Source: Alloactinosynnema sp. L-07 (GTDB lineage Bacteria > Actinomycetota > Actinomycetes > Mycobacteriales > Pseudonocardiaceae). Taken from it: a stretch of 64,000 nucleotides of DNA. The translations under genes were made by a program, and so were the position numbers. Under the pieces are notes generated by a model, which saw only the letters and a list, made by a program, of their open reading frames with translations, searched no databases and was not told where the DNA came from. The stretch's first letter is position 1. Each line of letters opens with the position of its first letter. The stretch covers positions 2,790,001 through 2,854,000 of the forward strand of contig NZ_LN850107.1 in the NCBI RefSeq assembly GCF_900070365.1, given 5' to 3'. Positions 15,837 through 24,682 of this stretch are shown in pieces.

Positions 15837-16805
15837 TTACCCCCGAGGCATCGCCGTAGTGCTCGGCGGGGTGAGGTCACCCGCCGTCAGCCAGTCCGTG
15901 CCGCTGTCGTCCACCGGGCAGCCGATGTCGGCCAGGCGCCGCCCCAGCAGCGTTCGCCGCTGGGGCGAGTCGAAGAGCCGCACGACGTTGCGTCCGCCAA
16001 GGTCGGTGAAGGGGCGAACCTTGCCGAACTCGACGAACAGGGTTCGGTCCGGACACAACGCCATGGCCATGCCCGCCTCGAACAACACGTTCGGCCGAGC
16101 CTGTCCGGCGGGCCGCACGTCGAGGTCCTCGTCGTCGTCAGCGTGCTCGACCTTGAGGTAGGCGACGTCATCAGGGGTCTGGAACACGATCACCGGCACC
16201 TTCGTGGCGAGGACGGCGTCCAGCACCTGGCCGATGTACGGAGCGCCTTGCCCAGTCAAACCCAGCGCGGCAGGCCACTCGATTGGCTGAAGATTGATCG
16301 CGCGCAGGAAGTCATACAGCGCGCGCCGGGCCCGCTTGTCCCGACCGTGGACCACGAATACCCGTCGTTCGTCGGCGCGGGTGGCTTTCTGACGCACACC
16401 CCAAGACGTCCCGAGCCAGCTGACCGGCTCATCTCCGGCCGAAGCCAGGAAAGGCTTGAGTATCCGAATCGCCTCGTCGGGGTCGTACGCCGTGACTCGG
16501 ACCGTGACACCGCTGTCCCGATCCTCGAGTTCCACGCACCGGAGCGCGCCATCCGTGGCGTCGCGGGAAAGCGCGTCGAGCCAGTTCCGGGAGGCGAAGG
16601 CGAAGTCGCCGACCTTGTCCGCCAAGCCACCCGCGACACTGACAACCGCCTGCGTGAACTCGTCGAGGGGCCCACGATCGCCAAGGTCAAGGCCATGGAC
16701 GACTGGGACATCACGCGCGCGCAGCGCATCGGCCAGTTCCGCTCGGGCAGCCTCATCGACATCGTTGGGAAATCTGATCACCGCGGCGAGCGGATCACTG
16801 GTCAT
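15837..16805 (-). CDS. CAP12/Pycsar-type TIR effector-like protein, 322 aa
   Basis: The start is ATG 16805 (a GTG lies one codon upstream). The N-terminal 165 residues are an unassigned alpha/beta region. Residues about 170-300 form a TIR-like domain of the predicted nucleotide-binding type (PF10137): VFVVHGRDKRARRALYDFLR, then PYIGQVLDAVLATKVPVIVF and RPNVLFEAGMAMAL, where the Glu corresponds to the NADase catalytic residue. Such domains act as NAD+-destroying effectors in anti-phage systems. It is divergent from the CHAT gene with only 46 bp between starts, so the two are probably controlled together. The N-terminal domain may be the sensor or adaptor part. Confidence 0.8.
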   Translation of the reverse strand: MTSDPLAAVIRFPNDVDEAARAELADALRARDVPVVHGLDLGDRGPLDEFTQAVVSVAGGLADKVGDFAFASRNWLDALSRDATDGALRCVELEDRDSGVTVRVTAYDPDEAIRILKPFLASAGDEPVSWLGTSWGVRQKATRADERRVFVVHGRDKRARRALYDFLRAINLQPIEWPAALGLTGQGAPYIGQVLDAVLATKVPVIVFQTPDDVAYLKVEHADDDEDLDVRPAGQARPNVLFEAGMAMALCPDRTLFVEFGKVRPFTDLGGRNVVRLFDSPQRRTLLGRRLADIGCPVDDSGTDWLTAGDLTPPSTTAMPRG

Positions 16806-16851
16806 CACCTGATGATGTCATCCCGCCGACCTCGCGTGGTTACATGGTTTG

Positions 16852-19353
16852 ATGAGCGCCGGACCAGCCGAGCAACTGCTCGACACGTTGCTCGACCCGA
16901 TCGTCGCGTTCGCCGGAACAGGGGTCGGCCACGATGAGGCGCGCGATCTCTACGCCGCGGGGGATGTCGGCGGCCTCGCCGCGCTCTACCACGATGAAGG
17001 CGTGCGGGCCATGCACAGCGGCGACGACCGTACAGCGGTCCGGATGCTGCTCGCCGAGCGAAGCGCGGCCAGGCGCAACGGCGATACTGAGCAAACAGCT
17101 TCAGCGGTCCATTTCCTCGCCCAGCACCACCGGGTCCGGGCCCGCTTTGTCCCCGCGGAAATGTGCAACCACGTGGCGCTCACGACGCCCCTGCGGGATG
17201 AGACCGCGCTGTACCATGCCCGCGCCTGGCGGGAACTGGCCGCGATCCGTGAGGCCACGGCGGACTACGACGCAGGACTGGCCTGCTCCGCGCGGTCGAT
17301 CGATGTGTGCGAACGCTACCCACGAGTCGCCGCCATTCCACAGGCGCGCGTGCTGACTCTGCTACAGCGTTCAGCGTTGCTCCGGCAGCGCGGAGCGCTC
17401 AGCGACGCTCTCGAGTGTGTGCAACTGGCCCGCACACTCGCCCAGGACGAGGCCGTGAACTCGATCACGGAGGGACAGGTGGCGCTGCGCGAGGCCGGGA
17501 TCGAGAAGATGATCGGGCGACCGGATCGCGCTCTGGCCGCGTATCAGCGAGCTGAGGCGATCTTCGTCGGCCGCAGCCCGGGCAATGTGCGGATCGCGCG
17601 GATCGGGCAGGTCACCTGCCTTCGGGAAGCGGGCAGGGCCGACGAGGCTCTCCCGGTGGCCATCCGGGTGGAGGCCGCGTGCAGAGCTGAGAGCGACGCG
17701 TACGGACTGGGCCAGATCCTCTTGGAGAAGGCCGAGGTGCTCCAGGAACTGGGTGATCACAACGGAGTCTCGGACACCCTGGCCGCCGCGGCGTTTCGAT
17801 ACCTGGACGACTCCGGGCTCGAAGCACTGCGGTGGCGCCGCCATCTGGCCCGCAACCTGCTCGACCTCGGCCAGGATCCCCACGCCGCGGCCGCTCACCT
17901 GGGTTTCGTCCTCACGATAGCCGCAAGCGTGCGACGCGACCTGAACCGGACCATGCTGGCACTGTTCGTCATCTACCGCGTGCCCCAACATGCGTTGCGC
18001 TCGCCCGACATCAGGTTCGTCGCGTGCCGGGCCGCTCTGCTCGGTGCCGACATCCAGCGGGGTGAACTGCGGGAGCCCGGGCCTCGTTGGTCATTGCACG
18101 GCCAACGCGAGCAGATCTATCTCGCGGCGGCGCTGGTGCACGCCGAGACCGACGACGCCGCGGCCGTCGCCCAGATAATCGAGACCGGGCGCGCGGACGT
18201 GCTCAACCAACTACTCGTGGGCGGCTATCCGGACGCTGGCCTGACCGACATGGCGATGCCGTCCACGGAAACGGCGCGTCTTGACCTCGTTTTCTCCGCC
18301 GCGGCGGAGGTCGGGGCCGCGTTGCTACGGGAAACCGGTCCAGCCCCGCTACCCGACCTGCCGCTGCCGGGCACCCTGCCCACAGCGGACATGCTCGGTG
18401 AACTCGGCGATGTCGTGGTCATGGTCCAGGTCGGAGAGGACACCGACCACTGGTGCTGCGTCAGTTCGGTCTGGACACACCGAACCGGTTGGCGGACATC
18501 GGTTCAGGCGGCATCTCCCCCGATCCATGCCCTGCTACGAAGATTGCGGTCGGGTGAGGTGTTGCCGCAACGGGGTATCACACGCGCGACCTGGGATGCA
18601 CTCGGATCGTTCCTCTTCCCGTCCGACGAGATCTGGGCGGGTACCGAACTCGAGCCCCGCTCGGTCGTCGTGTGCCCTGACCCCCGGCTGTGGCAGCTCC
18701 CACTCGGCGCACTCACCCGTGGTAAGACCTATCTGTCGGACATCGCGGAACTGATGCTCACACCGAGCCTCGACACCTCCCGCCTTGTGATGAACCGCAG
18801 GACCAGTGCCATCGCCGGACCGGCACTGAGCATCCTGGACCCCACGCTCGGCGGATACGACCAGGAACTGGCCGCACTCGACGCATGGAAAGACGGCCAC
18901 CGTCCTATCTCGGACCTGGCGGAGCTCTCGACCGCGTCGTTGCTCTATATCAGCGGTCATGGTGACGAAGCAGGCCAAGAGTCAGCTCTGGGGCGTGGCC
19001 GGACGACGATGCACGAGCTGGCGCGACGGGAACTGCCGCCACTGGTCTTCCTGAACGGATGCTGGAGCGGCACCGCGGCGAGCCGATACGGTACGGACCC
19101 ACTAAGCGTCGCGATGGGCGCCCTGCTCGGTGGAGCGAGAACCGTCGTCGCGGGCACAGGTTCCATCGGTGGAGCTGGGTCGGCCGCCGTCAGCGCCCAA
19201 GCGCTCTCGATCATCGGCGAGGGCGGATCGGTCCGCGCGGCGGTCCGCATCGCCCAGCGTCGCGTTCGGACGGATCATCCTGAGCTCGGCCCGTTCGAGT
19301 GGGCAGGCTTGTGTGTGGTGGGAGTCGACACGGTGAGTGATCTTGATGGTTGA
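16852..19353 (+). CDS. TPR-CHAT caspase-like protease, 833 aa
   Basis: I chose ATG 16852; there is no clear ribosome binding site, so the message may be leaderless. Residues about 30-480 are helical TPR-type repeats (for example ALAAYQRAEAIFVGRSPG, ADEALPVAIRVEAACRAESD). The C-terminal 270 residues are a CHAT domain: catalytic His about 713 in YISGHGDEAG and Cys about 747 in VFLNGCWSGTAA, both intact. CHAT proteases cleave partner proteins after a trigger, as in gasdermin activation or CRISPR-Craspase. The neighbours are two TIR proteins, which suggests an abortive-infection module. The stop overlaps the next gene. Confidence 0.85.
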   Translation: MSAGPAEQLLDTLLDPIVAFAGTGVGHDEARDLYAAGDVGGLAALYHDEGVRAMHSGDDRTAVRMLLAERSAARRNGDTEQTASAVHFLAQHHRVRARFVPAEMCNHVALTTPLRDETALYHARAWRELAAIREATADYDAGLACSARSIDVCERYPRVAAIPQARVLTLLQRSALLRQRGALSDALECVQLARTLAQDEAVNSITEGQVALREAGIEKMIGRPDRALAAYQRAEAIFVGRSPGNVRIARIGQVTCLREAGRADEALPVAIRVEAACRAESDAYGLGQILLEKAEVLQELGDHNGVSDTLAAAAFRYLDDSGLEALRWRRHLARNLLDLGQDPHAAAAHLGFVLTIAASVRRDLNRTMLALFVIYRVPQHALRSPDIRFVACRAALLGADIQRGELREPGPRWSLHGQREQIYLAAALVHAETDDAAAVAQIIETGRADVLNQLLVGGYPDAGLTDMAMPSTETARLDLVFSAAAEVGAALLRETGPAPLPDLPLPGTLPTADMLGELGDVVVMVQVGEDTDHWCCVSSVWTHRTGWRTSVQAASPPIHALLRRLRSGEVLPQRGITRATWDALGSFLFPSDEIWAGTELEPRSVVVCPDPRLWQLPLGALTRGKTYLSDIAELMLTPSLDTSRLVMNRRTSAIAGPALSILDPTLGGYDQELAALDAWKDGHRPISDLAELSTASLLYISGHGDEAGQESALGRGRTTMHELARRELPPLVFLNGCWSGTAASRYGTDPLSVAMGALLGGARTVVAGTGSIGGAGSAAVSAQALSIIGEGGSVRAAVRIAQRRVRTDHPELGPFEWAGLCVVGVDTVSDLDG

Positions 19354-22207
19354 GGGCAGCCTGGGCTATGACGTATTCCTCTGCTACAAGTCCGAGGACG
19401 CCGTGGCCGCCGAAGAACTACGGCTTGCCTTGGTCGCCAAGGGCTTGACTGTGTTCCGCGACGAGATCAGCGGCGGCGACTGGGCGCCGCTCGGTGCCTC
19501 GATCGAACAGGCCCTGCTGCGGTCGCGCACACTCGTCGCCCTCATCACCCCGCACTTCCCGATCAGTCCGCACTGCCGCGAAGAACTGCATATGGCGTTG
19601 ACCGCGGCGTATCACCTCGACGCGGGCGACACATCTCGGGTGATGGCCGTGGCTCAAGGAGTCTCGCCGGACGACATCCGGCCTCGACAGCTGACCAGGT
19701 TCAGGCTGCCCCGCTCCGGATTGCCGACGGCCGAGCTCGTAGCGTCAATCGCCGCAGGTGTCCACCGGCACGACCGCAGGACCTTCGGGGACGCGCCGAG
19801 GCCGCGCGAGCCGAAGTGGTATCCCCGAGAACTACCGGGAGACAGCTACTTCCGTGGCCGCTACGCCGAGATGTGGGAGTTGCACGAGGGCCTGCTGGCC
19901 CGGTCGAAGAATCGCGACCGAGGCCACCCCGTGGTGGTGGTGAACGGACTGGGCGGCCAGGGAAAGACCGCGATGTGTCTGCAGTACGCGCGATTGTTCG
20001 AGCGCGATCATCCAGGTGGCGTGTTCGTGATCAGGCTGGAAGGCAGCGCGGGCCCGGCCGATGTCGGGGACAACCTTGTCCGGTCCAGATTCGAGGACCA
20101 ACTCAGGCTCATCGCCCTGCGGCTGGGCGTCCCAGGCCCGGACGACGTTCCCGCCGCACTGGAGCGACTCGACGAGCCTTACCTGTGGGTGCTCGACGAC
20201 CTGCCGTCCGGGACGAGCGGCGACGTCCTGATGGATCTTTACGCACCGACGCGGGCAGGCCGCACACTCGTCACCACCCGCGGGTCTCTGACAAGATTCG
20301 CGTCCCATGGCCTACCGCTTGGTCCACTCGGCCCGGAGATCAGCCGTGTGGTGCTCACCGCCTACCGGTCCGCTGAACCCGCCGACCGCGGATCGGTGGC
20401 GGAACTCGTCGGACTGCTCGGCCAGCACCCACTTGGGCTGACCATCGCCGCCGGGCTGACGACACTTCCGGACTTCACCGACTACCGAACTCTGCTGGCG
20501 GACCTGTCGTCAAGTGAGCCCGAACAGCTCGAGCACGCGGCGCACCTGGAACACGAACTGCCCGCGGGTTGCGCTCTTCCGTTCTCGAACGCGTTGCTGC
20601 GCGCCTACCACGCGGTCACCGACGCGGCGAGGGACGCGCTCTGCGCGGCGAGCGTCCTCGCGCCGACGTTGATCCCGATGGCGCTGCTGAGCGCCATGGT
20701 GGGCGGAGTGGGGGGTGACATCGACAAGGTCGCCGACGGGCTGAGAGTCGCCGCGAACCGCGGGTTGGTCGAGGAACTGACGCCCGCGGCGGCCACGGTC
20801 CATGCGTTGATCTCACGTGCGATCAGAGTGCTCCCGGAGGCGTCGAGCCGACGCGCACGGCTCCGCGCGGCCGCGCTGGAGGAACTGGCCGCCGTCATGG
20901 AGACCACCCGCGAGGAGTACCGGCATCGTGAGGTCGGCCATCACCTGCCACACGTGCGCGCTGTCGCGGGCCTGCTGCCAGGTGGTGACCGCTGGGCGTT
21001 GACGGGCGATGAACGCCACATCATGGGCGAAGCCGGTCGAGTGCACGCGGAATCGGGCGATACCAATGCCTCGTTGCGCACCTACGAGGCTCTCTACGCC
21101 GCGTGTGCGGGCTCGACTGCTGTCGACACGTACACCAGACTTTGCGTTCTCAGTGGACTCGCCGTCGCCCACGGTCTTGAGGGCCATCACACGCTGGCCC
21201 TGCGCATGGAGAACGAGGTGGCCGCCGGGCTGACCCTCGAGCTGGGACCCGACGATCGGGACGTGTTGCTCACCCAGGCCAACCTCGGTCTCGCCCACCT
21301 CGCCATCCGGGACTACACCGTGGCGAGCTCGATTCTGCGGGACACGTACCGGCGAAGCAGGCGTGTGCTCGGTCCGACGCACCGGGACACACTCCGGATT
21401 CTCAACAACCTGGCCATCGCCAAGGGACATCTTGGTGACGCGCCTGCCGAACAGAACAGGAACCGCCGCGTCGCCCACCGATATTGGCTGGGCGCGATGG
21501 CGGCCTGGCACAGGGTCGGCAGGCCGGATGACCAGTACGCGCTCGACACCCGGAACGGGACAGCGCTGAGCTATCGGGCACTCGCCATGCCCAGCGAGGC
21601 CTTGTTGCTGATGCGAGACCTGTACCAGAGACGGTCGCGGGTTCTCGGCCAAGACCATCCGAACACTCTGGACGCATTGGAGAATCTGCTCATCCTCCAG
21701 GAAGAGTGCCAGGTAGAACTCGAAGCCCGGTTCGAGTCCGTGCTGCTGGGACGAGTACGGGGGCAGGGTCCGGGGCATCCCAGCACAAGGATGACTTTGC
21801 GCAACCTGGTCCACGGCTCGCTTCACGGGGTCACGAGCGCGGGCGGCACACCGGCCGCGCTACCCGTCGGGGTCGGGCCGGACGGCGTGCGCCTCGACGG
21901 CGACCATGTCGACGCGGAGATCGACTTGCAGGGGTACGCGATCGACCTGCAGGAGGCCCGCGTGAGCGCGTTCGGCCCCGACGATCCCCGGACGATGCTG
22001 GCTACCGCCTACCTCGCCTACGCCCTGGCGCTTGGAGACCATCTGGACGGTCAAGTGGAAGCAGCGGCGTACCTGGCACAAGACGCCTACGACGGCCTGG
22101 CCGACTGCCACGACGACGGCGCGGAACATGTGACAGCCGACGACGTCGAAACAGTCCGGCAGATCGTTGAGTGGATCAAGGAGAAGGTCGAGTACGCCGA
22201 CGGTTGA
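19346..22207 (+). CDS. TIR - NB-ARC - TPR STAND protein, 953 aa
   Basis: ATG 19346 overlaps the CHAT gene by 8 bases; a GTG at 19337 is the alternative. Residues 5-145 form a TIR domain (YDVFLCYKSEDAVAAEELRL, FRDEISGGDWAPLGASIEQA, and the catalytic-type Glu in PHCREELHMAL). Residues about 195-420 form an NB-ARC NTPase: Walker A NGLGGQGKT near 200-207, Walker B YLWVLDDLPSG near 280. The C-terminal half holds TPR units (LGPDDRDVLLTQANLGLAHL; VLGPTHRDTLRILNNLAIAK). This is the plant-NLR-like plan: TPR sensor, ATP switch, NADase effector. Its 3' end overlaps the convergent gene by 32 bases. Confidence 0.9.
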   Translation: MVEGSLGYDVFLCYKSEDAVAAEELRLALVAKGLTVFRDEISGGDWAPLGASIEQALLRSRTLVALITPHFPISPHCREELHMALTAAYHLDAGDTSRVMAVAQGVSPDDIRPRQLTRFRLPRSGLPTAELVASIAAGVHRHDRRTFGDAPRPREPKWYPRELPGDSYFRGRYAEMWELHEGLLARSKNRDRGHPVVVVNGLGGQGKTAMCLQYARLFERDHPGGVFVIRLEGSAGPADVGDNLVRSRFEDQLRLIALRLGVPGPDDVPAALERLDEPYLWVLDDLPSGTSGDVLMDLYAPTRAGRTLVTTRGSLTRFASHGLPLGPLGPEISRVVLTAYRSAEPADRGSVAELVGLLGQHPLGLTIAAGLTTLPDFTDYRTLLADLSSSEPEQLEHAAHLEHELPAGCALPFSNALLRAYHAVTDAARDALCAASVLAPTLIPMALLSAMVGGVGGDIDKVADGLRVAANRGLVEELTPAAATVHALISRAIRVLPEASSRRARLRAAALEELAAVMETTREEYRHREVGHHLPHVRAVAGLLPGGDRWALTGDERHIMGEAGRVHAESGDTNASLRTYEALYAACAGSTAVDTYTRLCVLSGLAVAHGLEGHHTLALRMENEVAAGLTLELGPDDRDVLLTQANLGLAHLAIRDYTVASSILRDTYRRSRRVLGPTHRDTLRILNNLAIAKGHLGDAPAEQNRNRRVAHRYWLGAMAAWHRVGRPDDQYALDTRNGTALSYRALAMPSEALLLMRDLYQRRSRVLGQDHPNTLDALENLLILQEECQVELEARFESVLLGRVRGQGPGHPSTRMTLRNLVHGSLHGVTSAGGTPAALPVGVGPDGVRLDGDHVDAEIDLQGYAIDLQEARVSAFGPDDPRTMLATAYLAYALALGDHLDGQVEAAAYLAQDAYDGLADCHDDGAEHVTADDVETVRQIVEWIKEKVEYADG

Positions 22208-24521
22208 CCAGATCGGCCAGTTCGGCGCGGACCTGATCCGCCTTCGCCGCCCCGACGGACTCAAGCAGCCCGAGCGCGGTCTCGAAGTGCCGTTCGGCCG
22301 ACTGATCGTGGCCTCGGGAAACAGCTACCTGGCCAAGGCCCCAGTGCGCGAGGCCTTCCTCATACTCGCTACCGCACTCCTGGCCCGCGGTCACCGCGTC
22401 CCGGAACGTTCGCTCGGCCTGCTCAAGCCGCCCGGCCATCAGCAACACGCGGCCGAGCGTACTGCGCGACCTGGCTGAGTCCATATCCATCCGCAGGTCG
22501 GCACAGATGCCAAGCGACTCGACCAGATGCTCCTCCGCGGCGTCGATCCTGCCCAACTCGATCTCCACCAAGGCGATGCCGCGCAAGGTGATCGCCACGT
22601 TGCGCAGTGATCCGGCCGCACGGTAGAAGCCCAGCGCTTGCGTACTGAGGTCCAGCGAACGCTCATACTCGCCCCGCCTGCGATAGATCACCGCACGGTG
22701 GGCAAGCGCGTTGCTCACGCCGTGGTGGTCACCGATCTCGTCGAACAGACGCTGCGCCGACTCGTAGTGCCGCATCGCGGCCTCGTCGTCTCCCCGCTCG
22801 TGCAACGCGACCCCGAGATTGCTGTGGGTCATCGCCACGCCCAACCGGTCGCCGCACCGAGTCGCCGCCGCCAACGCGCTCTCATGGCTGACGATCCACT
22901 CGTGCACACGCTTGGTCAGGAAGAAGTACCCACGCAGCAGGAACGCCAGCCGCCAACGCCTGTCGTCCAGCTCCGCGACGTCGAGTCCGCAGAGCGCGAC
23001 GGCGTTGCCGTGTTCGGCGTCCAGCCAGGCCAGCGCCCCGTCGTGATCGTGGAACGGGGGAGAAATCGGCGTCGCGCCAGGGACCGCGACACGGTACCGC
23101 TGCGGGACGACCAGTTCGTCCGCACGCCAGGCGGTGTGCAGGAAGTAGTCCAGGAGCCGCTGGCGCGCGTCGGCGATCGCGAACTCGGACTCGTCGCGAA
23201 CGGCCACTTCCATGGCATACAGCCGAAGTAGGTCGTGCATGGTGAACCGCTCCCCCGCGATCTCCTCGACGAGGTGTGCGCGCTGGAGCGCGCGCAGCCG
23301 TCGGCCCGCCACGGCGGGGGCGATGCCCGCGAGCGCGGCCGCGGAGTTCGCGTCGACGAAACGGCCGGGAAACAGGCCGAGCAAGCGGAACATCTCCGCC
23401 GCGTCGTCGGTCAGGCCTGCATAGGACCAGGAGAACACCGTGCGGGTATCCGATCTGGGATCGTCCGAGTCAAGGTGATCGAGTCTGCGCGACACGTCGA
23501 CCAACTCGGCGACCAGCGACGCGAGTGTCACGGTGTCCCGGGCCCGTGCGGACTCGGCCACGACCCTCAGCGCCAATGGAAGGTGTCCGCACAACTCTAC
23601 GAGTTCGGCCGCGGCCCGCGGTTCCTCGTCCACTCGGCGACCGACCAGGTCCCGCAGGAGCACGCGCGACTCGTCCGCGGTCAACAAGCCCAGCCGAACG
23701 ACCCCGGCGCCCTGGTGGATGGCCAGGCCGGGCATGCCGTTCCTACAGGTGATCAACACCGCGCACGAGGACGTGCCCGGCAGCAACGGCCGGACCTGGT
23801 CTTCCGTACGGGCGTTGTCCAACACCAGCAGCATCCGCCTGCCGTCCAGGACGGTGCGCAGCGCCGCCGATCGGGCGTCATTGTCGTCGGGAATGGTCTC
23901 CGGACTCATGCCGAGCACCCTCAGCCAGGCCGGAAGCTGCTCCTCGACGGCGACCGGCTCATCTGGCCCCCAACCACGCAGATCGGCGTAGAGGACGCCA
24001 TCGGGATAGTCCTCACTGAACCGGTGAGCCCACGTCACGGCCAACGCGGTCTTCCCAACGCCAGGCTGACCGACGACGACGGCGATCGGCACCGTGTCAT
24101 GCCTCGGGTCGTCGCGCAGCAGCTTGTTCAACAACGAGATCTCGCGTATGCGCGCGGCGAACACACCAGGTCCTGGCGGGAGCTGACGCGGCGGCCGAGA
24201 TCGGGTTCCGCCGTCGCCGACGGAAGCGTGGACAACGGGTGGGGTGCGGCGGGGCCTGCCCGACTCGACCAGGACCGCCTCATACAGCCGATCCCAGTCG
24301 GCGACCCCGGTGCGCGAAGCCGCGACCGTGGCGAGCACGTCGCGCATGGCAGGCCAGTTGGTGATCTCGTCGGGGACCGCGCGCCCCTTCTTCGCGTCGT
24401 ACCAAACGCTCTTGCTGACTCCGCTCATCTCCTCGGCCGAGCGATCACCGCCCAACTCCGACACCGCCCTGGCGACGCCTGACTGGAAGCGTTCCCGACT
24501 GGTCGGGTTGGGACGAGACAT
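22176..24521 (-). CDS. HTH - NB-ARC - TPR regulator A, 781 aa
   Basis: ATG 24521 starts MSRPNPTSRERFQSGVARAV. Residues about 5-75 look like a short HTH region (SAEEMSGVSKSVWYDAKKG). The NB-ARC NTPase has Walker A VVGQPGVGKT at 149-158 and LLVLDNARTEDQVRPLLPG as the Walker B and sensor region. The C-terminal third consists of TPR units (GVAMTHSNLGVALHERGDDE, GLAHWGLGQVAVSRGHDQSA). It resembles AfsR-type proteins without the SARP domain, or HTH-headed STAND proteins of conflict islands. It has a close paralogue at 25964. The upstream 161 bp carry repeated CCGGAC motifs. Confidence 0.85.
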   Translation of the reverse strand: MSRPNPTSRERFQSGVARAVSELGGDRSAEEMSGVSKSVWYDAKKGRAVPDEITNWPAMRDVLATVAASRTGVADWDRLYEAVLVESGRPRRTPPVVHASVGDGGTRSRPPRQLPPGPGVFAARIREISLLNKLLRDDPRHDTVPIAVVVGQPGVGKTALAVTWAHRFSEDYPDGVLYADLRGWGPDEPVAVEEQLPAWLRVLGMSPETIPDDNDARSAALRTVLDGRRMLLVLDNARTEDQVRPLLPGTSSCAVLITCRNGMPGLAIHQGAGVVRLGLLTADESRVLLRDLVGRRVDEEPRAAAELVELCGHLPLALRVVAESARARDTVTLASLVAELVDVSRRLDHLDSDDPRSDTRTVFSWSYAGLTDDAAEMFRLLGLFPGRFVDANSAAALAGIAPAVAGRRLRALQRAHLVEEIAGERFTMHDLLRLYAMEVAVRDESEFAIADARQRLLDYFLHTAWRADELVVPQRYRVAVPGATPISPPFHDHDGALAWLDAEHGNAVALCGLDVAELDDRRWRLAFLLRGYFFLTKRVHEWIVSHESALAAATRCGDRLGVAMTHSNLGVALHERGDDEAAMRHYESAQRLFDEIGDHHGVSNALAHRAVIYRRRGEYERSLDLSTQALGFYRAAGSLRNVAITLRGIALVEIELGRIDAAEEHLVESLGICADLRMDMDSARSRSTLGRVLLMAGRLEQAERTFRDAVTAGQECGSEYEEGLAHWGLGQVAVSRGHDQSAERHFETALGLLESVGAAKADQVRAELADLVNRRRTRPSP

Positions 24522-24548
24522 GTGGCGCAACCCCTGATGTCGGTGGTC

Positions 24549-24658
24549 GTCCGGGGCCGGACGAGTTCCCCGGACACGAGAGCGCCATCCGCCGCTGTCG
24601 CGGTGGGAACCGGCGAAGTCCGGGCTCGGCGGTCGCCGGACACTGGTCGCCGGACAAT
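24549..24658. promoter_or_regulatory. CCGGAC repeat cluster between divergent genes
   Basis: Between the HTH-NB-ARC gene and the glycosyltransferase gene, CCGGAC occurs four times. One copy is in the perfect palindrome GTCCGG-GG-CCGGAC at 24549-24562. Two are in 14-bp tandem copies, GGTCGCCGGACACT (24631-24644) and GGTCGCCGGACAAT (24645-24658). This is a credible operator array for the adjacent HTH protein, by inference. Confidence 0.5.
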
Positions 24659-24682
24659 ATCCGGCTCTCACAGACTCCGGTC

